DNA of 15,455 bases. It comes from an uncultured Trueperaceae bacterium. Its GTDB lineage: Bacteria > Deinococcota > Deinococci > Deinococcales > Trueperaceae. The position numbers were made by a program, and so were the translations under genes. Location of the stretch: the NCBI GenBank assembly GCA_937907415.1, contig CALCHY010000079.1:1-15455 (forward strand). Direction: 5' to 3'. Under the pieces are notes generated by a model. It was not told the origin of the DNA, searched no databases, and worked only from the letters and a program-made list of their open reading frames with translations. Below are positions 6,986-14,426 of this stretch, one piece after another (position 1 is the first letter of the stretch; each line of letters begins with the position of its first letter).

Positions 6986-8989
6986 TTACGGGCCGCTTAC
7001 GCCCGCGACGGTCTGCACCGCGCCTTCCACCACGACTCTCGTAGGCGTGGCGGGGGCGGCCAGAGCGGGACAGCGCACAAGTTGCTCATCCAGGAGCATG
7101 GTTGAGAGCACGCCCACGAGGCCCATCTCGTCGCTCTCGCTCAGGCCGACCTCGGTGTAGCGCTCGGCCTTCTGAGCCAGCCTTTTGACGTTGGGGACGT
7201 TGAAGAGGCCAGTGGCGGCCAGCCGGTCCTCGCTGAGAAGCTCGCGCACGTATTCGGGCGCGCCCGGGCCGAAGAACGCCCTCAGTATGGGCGCCCGGTA
7301 GGGCCGCTTCGGGCGCCGGTTGATCTCCTCGGGCAGGACCTTGGCGAGCGACTTGCGCAGCAGGAACTTTTCCTGCAGGTCACGGAGCCTGAGCCGCTCA
7401 GGAAGCGAGGCAGCGAACTCGGCCACGTTGACATCAAGGAACGGGAAGCGCCCCTCGACCGAGTTCGCCATGAGCATGCGGTCGCCCTGCGAGTGCAGGA
7501 GGAAGCCGGTGAGGAACGTGCTTATCTCCAGGTACTGCGCCTGGCCGAGCGGGCCCATGCCGAAGTAGGCCGGGGGGAGGCGATCGACGATGCGTTGCTG
7601 CGGGTCGCCCACCAGCGCAGCACTCGCGAGAGCGTCTGCCCCAAGGAAGCGCAGGTTGCGCGCCGTGGTACGGAAGCGTGGGCGATGGCTGTAAAGCGGG
7701 TCGTCCAACTCGAGCATGCCGCCCTTGAAGAATTCGGCCATGAAACCCCCGCCCTGCTGCAGATCGCGGGAGAGGTACGGGTAGAGCTTGCCGAGCAGGC
7801 GCGGGCGCAGGCGCGACTCCGGCTGCCTGGCCCAGAAGCGCCGCACCATAGCCTCTTGGAAGATGTTGTAACCACCCAGCAGCTCATCTGAGCCCTCGCC
7901 CGTCAGCACCACCTTGAAACCCGAGTCGCGGACGAAGCGCGAAAGCAGCAGCAGCGGGCCAGGGGCGGTGCGCAGCATGGGTTTCTCGGCGTAGCGCACC
8001 ACTTCCGGGAAGGCCGCGGCCACTTGGGCGTCCGAGACCCGAATGCTGCGGAGATTGACTCCCAGCTCGGCCGCCATGCGCTCCTGGTAGCGGGACTCGT
8101 CGAAGCGCGGATCCTCGAACGCCACGCTGAACGCCTCAAGGGGTCCGCGCGTGTGCCTGCGGGCCATGGCCGTGGTGGCGCTGGAATCCAGGCCGCCACT
8201 CAGGTAGACGCCCACCGGAACGTCAGCGCGCAGCCTGATACGTGTGGCGTCGTCGAGTACGGCAAGGAGCTCCTCTTGCAACTCGCCGACCTTGGCGCTT
8301 CGACTGCCCTCGCGGGGGCCGAAGGGCAGATCCCACCAACGCACGGGCGCCTCAGCGCCTTGGGGTCCCACCCAAGCGAAGTGGCCGGCTGGCAGTTCCC
8401 GTATGCCGGGGAACGCACTGCGGTCCGGCTGCACGGCCCAGATGGTGAAAGTCTCGACGAGCGCGAAGGGGTCAATACGTCGTTCGGCGAGGGGGTGGCG
8501 CAGCAGGGCCTTGGCTTCGGATGCGAACACGAAGTCGGTGCCGTACTGCGCCACGAACAGCGGCCTTACACCGAAGCGGTCGCGCGCCAGGAATAGGCGC
8601 TTCGTAATGCGGTCGTAGACGGCGAAAGCGAACTCGCCGTTAAGCCTGTCGAGGCAGCCTACGCCCCACTCTTCGAAGGCGTGAACGATGACCTCGGTGT
8701 CCGAGTACGTGCTGAAGCGGTGCCCCAGGCTCTCCAGCTCAGCCATGAGCTCAGGGTAGTTGTACACCTCGCCGTTCTGCATGACCCAGAAACGGCTGTC
8801 CTCGTTGGACAGTGGCTGGTCACCACCTGCCAGGTCGACTATGGACAGGCGCGTGTTGACCATCCCGAAACTACCGTCGAGGTAGAGGCCGACGCCATCA
8901 GGGCCCCGGTGGGCCAGCTCCCCTGCCATCTCGAGGAGGAGGCCGCGGGGCGCAGTAACTGAGCCATACAGGCCGGCCAAGCCGCACAT
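6986..8989 (-). CDS. Asparagine-synthetase-type glutamine-hydrolysing amidotransferase (AsnB family)
   Basis: The 667-aa protein has two domains. The N-terminal class II glutaminase starts with the catalytic Cys2 (MCGLAGLYG) and contains HRGPDG, QNGEVYNY and SDTEV. The synthetase domain has the PP-loop LSGGLDSS (263-270) and LTGEGSDELLGGY (362-374). All residues expected for ammonia release from glutamine and ATP-dependent adenylation are present. The length is somewhat above E. coli AsnB (about 550), with a longer C-terminal part. In surface-glycan loci such proteins generally amidate a carboxyl group of a sugar or of a pathway intermediate rather than make free asparagine. That role is inferred from context. 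It starts 13 nt after the aminotransferase stop and heads towards the ligase gene, so it belongs to the same operon. Confidence 0.9.
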   Translation of the reverse strand: MCGLAGLYGSVTAPRGLLLEMAGELAHRGPDGVGLYLDGSFGMVNTRLSIVDLAGGDQPLSNEDSRFWVMQNGEVYNYPELMAELESLGHRFSTYSDTEVIVHAFEEWGVGCLDRLNGEFAFAVYDRITKRLFLARDRFGVRPLFVAQYGTDFVFASEAKALLRHPLAERRIDPFALVETFTIWAVQPDRSAFPGIRELPAGHFAWVGPQGAEAPVRWWDLPFGPREGSRSAKVGELQEELLAVLDDATRIRLRADVPVGVYLSGGLDSSATTAMARRHTRGPLEAFSVAFEDPRFDESRYQERMAAELGVNLRSIRVSDAQVAAAFPEVVRYAEKPMLRTAPGPLLLLSRFVRDSGFKVVLTGEGSDELLGGYNIFQEAMVRRFWARQPESRLRPRLLGKLYPYLSRDLQQGGGFMAEFFKGGMLELDDPLYSHRPRFRTTARNLRFLGADALASAALVGDPQQRIVDRLPPAYFGMGPLGQAQYLEISTFLTGFLLHSQGDRMLMANSVEGRFPFLDVNVAEFAASLPERLRLRDLQEKFLLRKSLAKVLPEEINRRPKRPYRAPILRAFFGPGAPEYVRELLSEDRLAATGLFNVPNVKRLAQKAERYTEVGLSESDEMGLVGVLSTMLLDEQLVRCPALAAPATPTRVVVEGAVQTVAGVSGP

Positions 8990-9002
8990 CAGGCGTCCGC
9001 CC

Positions 9003-10214
9003 TCACCTTGTGGCTTCGGTCACAAGCCGCGCCACGATGCCGCCTGCCTCGTGCAGAGCCTCCTGCGTCAGCCCCGGATGCACCTGGAACATGAGCGATA
9101 ACTCGCCGAGCTCCTTGGCCACCGGCAGACGCTCCGCGGGACCGAGGCCGCGGCTCGTGAAGGCGGCCTCGCGGTAGATCTCGCTGCAACTGCCCGAGGT
9201 GACCGGTACGCCTGCCGCCTCGATGCTCATCTGGAGCCTGTCCCTGCTCCAGCCCTGCTTCAGGGCCTCCGGCCTCAGGTAGGCGTAGAACTTGTAGTAG
9301 GCGTGGGTATCGCCCTCCGCCACTATCGGGATCCGCAGGGCGTCCAATGGCGAGAGGTGGCTCCGCCAGATGGCGGCGTTGTGGTTGCGCTGCCCCGTGC
9401 TCTCTTCCAGCTGCGCCAGTTGTCTGCTGCCAACCGCGGCTTGTAACTCGGTCATGCGCCAGTTGGAGCCGAAGTCGGTATGCAGCCACCTGAAGCCGTA
9501 CGGGTGGTCCTTGCTGAAGGCGAGGTCATGGCTCTTACCGTGGTCCTTGTAGGACCAGGCCCTCTGCCACACCTCCTCGTCATCAAGTGCGATCAGGCCG
9601 CCCTCGCCCGCCGTAGTGATGATCTTGTCTTGGCAGAACGAGAACGCAGCCACCGTGCCGAACGAGCCGACGGGGCGGCCGCCAAGCATGGCTCCGTGCG
9701 CCTGGGCGCAGTCCTCGATGACGCTGATCCCGTGCTCCTTGGCGAGCTCCATGATCGGCAGCATGTCGGCGGGCCAACCGCCCAGATGCACGACGATGAT
9801 GGCCTTCGTTTTGGCGTTGATGAGGGTCTCGATGGTGGAGGCCGTGATGTTGCCACTGGCTGGGTCGACGTCGGCGAAGACGGGGGTGGCCCCCTCAAGG
9901 TAGGCTGCCCCAGCAGAGGCGATGAATGTCCGCGGCGTGGTTATGACCTCGGCGCCCGGACCGATCTCGAGCGCCTTGAGGGCCAGCTCGAGGGCAACGC
10001 TGCCGTTCATCAGCGCCACTGCGTGCTCGCGACCCAGATAGGCGGCGTACTGGCGCTCGAAGCTCCAGACGCGCTCTCCGGTCCACTGGTTGACCTTGCC
10101 GCTGCGCAGCACGGCGGCCACGTCCTCAATCTGAACCTCATCGAAGTGCGGCCATGGCGCCCACGGCGCCTTGAGCCTCTCCCCAGGCGTGATCTGCTCG
10201 CTGTAAGTCGCCAT
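9003..10214 (-). CDS. PLP-dependent DegT/DnrJ/EryC1/StrS aminotransferase (PglE/sugar aminotransferase type)
   Basis: The 403-aa protein shows the fold-type I sugar aminotransferase pattern. There is a substrate/PLP region ALMNGSVALELAL near residue 70, Asp168 in VIEDCAQAHGA (binds the pyridine nitrogen) and the Schiff-base Lys197 in FSFCQDKIITTAGEGG. By family it transfers an amino group, usually from glutamate, to a keto carbon of a nucleotide sugar (C3 or C4). I chose ATG 10214 because GAGGAGG lies 6 nt upstream and MATYSEQITPGERLKAPW looks like a normal N terminus; a GTG at 10247 would add 11 residues. It is the first gene of the five-gene minus-strand operon. It could act as the 4-aminotransferase after the PglF-like dehydratase, or make an amino sugar that the ligase/ACP module then acylates. 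Confidence 0.9.
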   Translation of the reverse strand: MATYSEQITPGERLKAPWAPWPHFDEVQIEDVAAVLRSGKVNQWTGERVWSFERQYAAYLGREHAVALMNGSVALELALKALEIGPGAEVITTPRTFIASAGAAYLEGATPVFADVDPASGNITASTIETLINAKTKAIIVVHLGGWPADMLPIMELAKEHGISVIEDCAQAHGAMLGGRPVGSFGTVAAFSFCQDKIITTAGEGGLIALDDEEVWQRAWSYKDHGKSHDLAFSKDHPYGFRWLHTDFGSNWRMTELQAAVGSRQLAQLEESTGQRNHNAAIWRSHLSPLDALRIPIVAEGDTHAYYKFYAYLRPEALKQGWSRDRLQMSIEAAGVPVTSGSCSEIYREAAFTSRGLGPAERLPVAKELGELSLMFQVHPGLTQEALHEAGGIVARLVTEATR

Positions 10215-10247
10215 CAGAGGCCCTCCTCGTGGCCTGACCGCGGCCAC

Positions 10248-10403
10248 CCAAGGCGGCGACCACGCCAGGATTGTATGTCACGAGCTGCCCCTTCCGGCTT
10301 AAGATTTTCCACGGCTTGGGGTTGGGACGGCGGAGCGACTACAGGGATAGAATCGGGCGCAACGCTCTAGGCCGCCGGGAGCTCTGGTGGCAAGGGGGTC
10401 TCG
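10248..10403. promoter_or_regulatory. Divergent promoter region
   Basis: This gap separates the minus-strand operon from the plus-strand acetyltransferase. On the minus strand the hexamer TACAAT (10275 down to 10270) is a good -10 match and would start transcription about 50 nt before the aminotransferase ATG. On the plus strand TAGAAT (10348-10353) is the best -10 candidate, with TTGGGA at 10322-10327 as a poor -35 box (20-nt spacing); TAAGAT (10300-10305) is a second option. No repeated or dyad operator is obvious. Confidence 0.4.
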
Positions 10404-10418
10404 TTGAGGGAGGTGCAG

Positions 10419-11153
10419 GTGCAGCCAGCTTCACGCCAAAAGGTGCTCATCGTGGGTGCCGGTGGGCTGGGCCGGGAGGTTCGGCAGTACGCGGTGGACG
10501 CCTTGGGTGACGACGACTACGAACTCGTCGGACACTTGGACGACGCCCCAGAACGTGTCTTGGCGCAGGGAGCAACGCTCGTCTTGCCTATCGTCGGCGG
10601 CGTGCACGATCACGTTCCCCAGCCGGACATCCACTACCTGATGGCAATCGGCGACCCCGAGACGCGGGGGGAGGTCGCCAACGCCTTGCTGGCGCGCGGG
10701 GCCGTCTTCCGCACTATCATCCACCCCTTGGCCTACGTCGCGCGCAGCGCCACGATTGGTACGGGCTGCATCATCGCCCCGTTCGCCACGGTCGGCGCGG
10801 GCGCCGTCCTCGAGCCTTTCTGCCACCTCCACTTCTACGCCTCTTCGGCCCACGACTCGCACGTCGGGCCGTTTGCATCGCTGTCGCCCTACGCGGTCGC
10901 CAACGGTCAATCTGCTATCGGAGAGGGTGCTTTCCTCGGCACCCACGCCACCGTAAACCCCACCAAGCGTGTCGGTGCGTTCGCCAAGGTGACCGCCGGA
11001 TCGGTCGTGTATCGTGATGTGCCGGAGAGGTCGATAGCAGATGGCAACCCTGCCCGGTCTAGGCCCCTATTCAGATTCGGAGAGCGCCCAGACGCCCCTA
11101 CCAGGCCCAATGACCCCCGTCAGGACCCCCAGAGTTCGGTTCTCGCCAAGTGA
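10419..11153 (+). CDS. PglD-like sugar O/N-acetyltransferase (left-handed beta-helix)
   Basis: The protein has about 244 aa, close to the roughly 200-220 aa of PglD/NeuD relatives plus a disordered tail. An N-terminal nucleotide-sugar-binding Rossmann half carries VLIVGAGGLGREV (9-21). From about residue 105 hexapeptide repeats follow (ATIGTG, ATVGAG, SAIGEG and others) ending in DGNPAR, the left-handed beta-helix signature. His145 in SSAHDSHVG matches the catalytic His-Asp pair region of PglD. By family it uses acetyl-CoA (or another acyl donor) to N-acylate a 4-amino sugar nucleotide in the cytoplasm. GTG 10419 follows GGAGG by 5 nt; GTG 10413 and TTG 10404 (with AAGGGGG 5 nt upstream) are real alternatives. 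The last 25-30 residues are Pro/Arg/Asp-rich and probably unstructured. It fits as the third step of a bacillosamine-type route. Confidence 0.85.
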   Translation: MQPASRQKVLIVGAGGLGREVRQYAVDALGDDDYELVGHLDDAPERVLAQGATLVLPIVGGVHDHVPQPDIHYLMAIGDPETRGEVANALLARGAVFRTIIHPLAYVARSATIGTGCIIAPFATVGAGAVLEPFCHLHFYASSAHDSHVGPFASLSPYAVANGQSAIGEGAFLGTHATVNPTKRVGAFAKVTAGSVVYRDVPERSIADGNPARSRPLFRFGERPDAPTRPNDPRQDPQSSVLAK

Positions 11154-11179
11154 ACTTGGCCGAGGCCAGCCAGACAAGT

Positions 11180-11210
11180 AGGATGAACAGGATGAACAGG
11201 ATGAACAGGA
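11180..11210 (+). repeat. Tandem 9-bp repeat AGGATGAAC (3 full copies plus AGGA)
   Basis: Units lie at 11180-11188, 11189-11197 and 11198-11206, followed by a partial AGGA at 11207-11210. Each unit carries both an AGGA Shine-Dalgarno-like core and an ATG, so copy n provides the ribosome site for the ATG of copy n+1 (8-nt spacing). The array encodes Met-Asn-Arg three times at the start of the lipoprotein signal peptide. Copy-number change would alter N-terminal length in steps of three residues without a frameshift. Confidence 0.9.
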
Positions 11211-13471
11211 AATTTACCTGGACGTTGCACTTCGGGCTAGTGGCCCTGGTCATAGCCGTGCTGGCGGCTTGCACCGAGACCAACACCGGACCAACGCAAC
11301 CCCGGCAGTTCCACTTCACGGCCATAACAGGCGCGCAGCCTGGCGAAGTAGTGACTAGCAACGTAGTCACCATCACGGGCACCACCCTGCCACTCGATGC
11401 CAAAATCACCGGGGCGGACGCGGTCATGTTGATAAACGGAGACCCGGCGTCCGCATCTCCCAAGGTCAAGCCAGGGGACAAGCTGTCCGTTCGCATGACG
11501 GCTTCCGCCACGTTTGGCGCCCAGGTGAAGGCTACGGTCACGGTGGGCACGGTGAAGGCCGACTTCTCCGTCACTACACGGGCCTCTAATACCGCACCCG
11601 ACGCCTTCGAGTTCGAACCTTTCACCGGCGCGGACCCGAACGAGGAAGTCATCAGCAACACCGTCGAGCTCGCGGGCTTCGACGGGACCCTCGAGGCCAG
11701 CGCCACCGGGGGCATCCTCATCGTCAACGGTGACGATCAGACCGAAGCGGTGGAGGTGGCCGCGGGCGCCATGATCGCCGTGCGGGTCACTGCCAGCGCC
11801 GATTATGAGGACGCTGTCACCGCCACTGTCACCGTGGGCACCGCCAGCGCCGACTTCGTCGTCACGACCAAGGTCCAAGGCCAGCCCACTGCGTTCGCGT
11901 TCACGCCGGTCACCGGGGCAATGCCCGCCACGGCCGTCACGAGCAGCGTCGTCGCCCTCGAAGGCTTCGACGGTACGCTCGCGGCAAGTGCTAATGGCGG
12001 CACTCTCATCGTCAACGGAGTCGACCAGGCAGGCGCGGCGAACGTGGTGGCGGGTGACACTATCGCCGTGCGCGTCAACTCCAGCGCCGATTACGACACC
12101 GCAGTAACCGCCACCGTCACCGTTGGGGTCACGTCGGCCGACTTCGTCGTGACGACGCGAGTCGAACCGGTTGCTCCCACGGTCACCTCGTTTACCTCAA
12201 GCGTCGCCAACCCCGACCCGGGGCAGTTAGTCACGCTTAGCTGGGCCATCACCGGCGACTACGACACCGCGACGCTTACCGGCCCCGGCATGACCCCGCA
12301 GGACGTCTTCGGCCAAACCTCGCAGGCGGTGACAGTTCCCGGCAACGCCCCCACGGCGGAATACACCCTCGAGGTGACGAACACCGGCCTGGCCGCGTCG
12401 GACGACGACTCGGTCAGCCTCTCGGTGCCGCTGTGGGTATGCGAAGTCCCGTCTGACGTGGTGACTTTTGAGGATCCGCTTCTCGAGGCCGCCCTGCGTG
12501 ACCTCGTGACCACTTTCCCCACCGACCCGACCCTCCCCATCACTTGCGCGCTCATGCAAACCCTCACCTCATTCGACAGCAACAACTACGACGGCAACGA
12601 GGGTCACATCCAGTCTCTGGTGGGCCTGCAGCACGCCGCCAACCTGCAGAGCCTAGTACTGCAATACAACGAGGTCTCCGACCTTAGGCCCATCGCCAAT
12701 CTCGACTTGCTGACCACCATCAACTTCGACAGGAACCGCGTTACCGACCTGTCGCCCATCTCTGGACTCACCAGCCTCGTCGAGGCCGGATTCTGGGACA
12801 ACGGGCCGGTTCCTGGTGACGACCAAGATGGCATCGTCGACCTCAGCCCGCTCGCTGGGCTCGTGAACCTGGAGGTGCTCTACCTCAGCGACAACCACAT
12901 CTCCGACTTGACTCCGCTGACCGGCCTCACCAACCTCAGGGTGCTTTTCGCCATCGGTAACAACGTCTCTGATCTGAGCCCGCTGGCAGGGTTGACCAGC
13001 CTCCGGACGCTCCGCGTGGGCTTCCAGCAGGCGGACGGCTCCATCACCAGCATCGCGCCGCTGGCCAACCTGACCGACCTCTCGTGGCTCGAGCTTCAGT
13101 TCTCTCGCGTCACGGACCTCAGCCTGCTCGGCACCCTCACCCACCTTCATGAGGTCAGCCTAGAAGGCATGGCTCTCGACAACGCGCAGGTGGCTCCGCT
13201 GCTTGGCAACCTTTCGTTCCCCGACCCCACGGTGGCCACCAGCGACCTGGGAGTTGGGGCGTCTCCGACCGCCACGCTGAACCTCGCCAGTAACTGCATA
13301 GACACGCTCGATCCGGCCACCAGCACTCTCGTCGCGGCCCTCCAGTTGCGCCTAGTCACCGTTGAGGGCTTCACTCCCGCCGAACAGGGTCTGTGCCTGA
13401 CGGGGGCGTCCTTAACCTCCACCCGCGACGCGCGGTTGCAGGAACTGCGCATGAGCGGCGGCTACCGCTAA
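11192..13471 (+). CDS. Secreted lipoprotein with three Ig-like repeats and an internalin-like LRR domain
   Basis: The 759-aa protein has a lipoprotein signal peptide: a basic MNR-rich start, a hydrophobic stretch and the lipobox VLAAC, with Cys27 as lipidation site (bases 11270-11272). Three tandem repeats of 96-99 aa begin near residues 40, 139 and 235. They share the plan F-x-F-x-x-x-TGA-x-P, then GFDGTL-like, VNG, VRV-x-x-SA-x-Y, and ATVTVG with DFVVTT, a beta-sandwich repeat common in bacterial surface proteins. A further Ig-like segment follows (TVTSFTSSVANPDPGQLVTLSW), then from about residue 472 to 665 leucine-rich repeats of the 22-residue internalin/SDS22 type (for example LTPLTGLTNLRVLFAIGNNVSD). 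ATG 11192 and ATG 11201 have identical AGGA sites; GTG 11150 overlaps the previous stop but lacks one. It is probably displayed at the cell surface for protein or glycan binding. Ligand unknown. Confidence 0.88.
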   Translation: MNRMNRKFTWTLHFGLVALVIAVLAACTETNTGPTQPRQFHFTAITGAQPGEVVTSNVVTITGTTLPLDAKITGADAVMLINGDPASASPKVKPGDKLSVRMTASATFGAQVKATVTVGTVKADFSVTTRASNTAPDAFEFEPFTGADPNEEVISNTVELAGFDGTLEASATGGILIVNGDDQTEAVEVAAGAMIAVRVTASADYEDAVTATVTVGTASADFVVTTKVQGQPTAFAFTPVTGAMPATAVTSSVVALEGFDGTLAASANGGTLIVNGVDQAGAANVVAGDTIAVRVNSSADYDTAVTATVTVGVTSADFVVTTRVEPVAPTVTSFTSSVANPDPGQLVTLSWAITGDYDTATLTGPGMTPQDVFGQTSQAVTVPGNAPTAEYTLEVTNTGLAASDDDSVSLSVPLWVCEVPSDVVTFEDPLLEAALRDLVTTFPTDPTLPITCALMQTLTSFDSNNYDGNEGHIQSLVGLQHAANLQSLVLQYNEVSDLRPIANLDLLTTINFDRNRVTDLSPISGLTSLVEAGFWDNGPVPGDDQDGIVDLSPLAGLVNLEVLYLSDNHISDLTPLTGLTNLRVLFAIGNNVSDLSPLAGLTSLRTLRVGFQQADGSITSIAPLANLTDLSWLELQFSRVTDLSLLGTLTHLHEVSLEGMALDNAQVAPLLGNLSFPDPTVATSDLGVGASPTATLNLASNCIDTLDPATSTLVAALQLRLVTVEGFTPAEQGLCLTGASLTSTRDARLQELRMSGGYR

Positions 13472-13519
13472 CGGCCTGACGCCGGCCGCCTTGACGGTGG
13501 CGTGTTGAACTGCACACTC

Positions 13520-13555
13520 GGTCGGGCGCCCTGGAGGCGCCCGACCATTCTGTTT
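13520..13555 (+). terminator. Strong intrinsic terminator after the LRR lipoprotein gene
   Basis: GGTCGGGCGCC (13520-13530) and GGCGCCCGACC (13536-13546) form a perfect 11-bp GC-rich stem with the 5-nt loop CTGGA. The T-rich tail ATTCTGTTT (13547-13555) follows. It lies 48 nt after the stop codon and should end the acetyltransferase-lipoprotein transcript. Confidence 0.85.
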
Positions 13556-13605
13556 CACGCGCGAGTACCCTCCGCTGGCGTGGCTACCCGCCATGTTGCC
13601 CGTTC

Positions 13606-13626
13606 TGGTTTAATGACCTTCCATTG
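13606..13626 (+). promoter_or_regulatory. Extended -10 promoter abutting the phosphoglycosyl transferase start
   Basis: TG at 13606-13607 plus the hexamer TTTAAT (13609-13614) makes an extended -10 box, one mismatch from TATAAT. The TTG start at 13624 lies 9 nt after the hexamer, so the transcript would have a leader of only a few nucleotides. There is no Shine-Dalgarno site before that TTG and no credible -35 box. The upstream terminator at 13520 makes a separate promoter here necessary. Confidence 0.45.
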
Positions 13627-14310
13627 AGCGGCGCCACCACGACCCACGATCCGACTATAAAGCGAGTCTTCGACATCGTCGGCGCCGCCGCATTGCTCGT
13701 TGTGCTCTCTCTCGTCCTCGCGGTGGTGGCGGTCCTCGTGAGGCTCAAGCTCGGCCGGCCCGTCCTCTTCAAGCAGGTCAGGCCCGGCCGGGATGGCCGG
13801 CCGTTCGTCATCCTCAAGTTCAGAACCATGCTCGACGCCTATGACGCAGTAGGCAACCCGCTGCCCGACGCTGAGCGCCTCACGCCGTTCGGCAGCTTCC
13901 TTAGGAGCAGCAGCCTGGACGAGCTTCCGGAACTGTGGAACGTCATGCGCGGCGACATGAGCCTGGTCGGCCCACGGCCGCTGATCATGGCCTACCTGGA
14001 GCGCTATACGAAAGAGCAGGCCAAACGGAACCTAATGCGGCCCGGCATCACAGGCCTGGCTCAGGTCAGCGGGCGCAACGCCCTGTCCTGGGCCCAGCGC
14101 TTCGAGCTCGACGTGCAGTATGTGGAGAACTGGTCGCTCCACCTTGACATCGAGATCCTCCTGCGCACGGTTTGCAAGGTTTTGCGCAGGGACGGCATCT
14201 CTGCCGAAGGGCACGCAACCATGCCCGAGTTCCTCGGGTCAGATAAGTCACAGTCGGCGCCCGTCTCATCCGGAGGCCAGGCAGGCACACGCCGTTCTCA
14301 CGACGGCTAG
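13624..14310 (+). CDS. PglC-like monotopic phosphoglycosyl transferase (bacterial sugar transferase family)
   Basis: The 228-aa protein matches the small single-domain class of polyprenyl-phosphate sugar-1-phosphate transferases (PglC-like), not the long WbaP/WcaJ form with extra membrane helices. A single re-entrant hydrophobic segment (about 15-38) is followed by LKFRTM (64-69), the catalytic Asp99-Glu100 dyad in [26 protein letters not shown] (114-120) and [13 protein letters not shown] (140-152). By family it moves a sugar phosphate from a UDP sugar to undecaprenyl phosphate at the cytoplasmic membrane face, the first committed step of glycan assembly. Family members prefer UDP-diNAcBac, UDP-GlcNAc or UDP-Gal; with PglF-, PglE- and PglD-like proteins nearby, a bacillosamine-type sugar is plausible. 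TTG 13624 is the only start in frame that keeps the N-terminal helix, although it has no ribosome site. The Ser/Gly/Gln-rich tail is probably disordered. Confidence 0.9.
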   Translation: MSGATTTHDPTIKRVFDIVGAAALLVVLSLVLAVVAVLVRLKLGRPVLFKQVRPGRDGRPFVILKFRTMLDAYDAVGNPLPDAERLTPFGSFLRSSSLDELPELWNVMRGDMSLVGPRPLIMAYLERYTKEQAKRNLMRPGITGLAQVSGRNALSWAQRFELDVQYVENWSLHLDIEILLRTVCKVLRRDGISAEGHATMPEFLGSDKSQSAPVSSGGQAGTRRSHDG

Positions 14311-14315
14311 CTAGA

Positions 14316-14426
14316 CTTCTAGAAGCGGTAGGGAGATAGACCGCTTAATCGAATGCGATGAGGCCTGATTCGCAATTTGGGCGCTTGAATCAGGTGGAGC
14401 GAGTAGCGCAACCGGTCGGTTTTTTT
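14316..14426 (+). terminator. Stem-loops and T7 run after the phosphoglycosyl transferase gene
   Basis: Several elements follow the stop codon: the perfect palindrome CTTCTAGAAG (14316-14325); a 7-bp stem AAGCGGT/ACCGCTT (14323-14329 with 14340-14346); a 7-bp stem CCTGATT/AATCAGG (14364-14370 with 14388-14394); and a short AACC-GGTC-GGTT hairpin (14410-14421) running into seven T residues (14420-14426). The last hairpin is weak (4 bp), but its link to the T run is the usual intrinsic-terminator layout. Which stem works is undecided. Confidence 0.4.

Noticed and set aside
9480..10370. Plus-strand open frame (296 codons) opposite the aminotransferase and crossing the divergent promoter region
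   Set aside because: It has no family motifs, is a composition shadow of the aminotransferase, and would run through the region needed for promoters.
12653..13150. Minus-strand open frame opposite the LRR region
   Set aside because: Its repeat-like protein is only the antisense image of the leucine-rich repeats.
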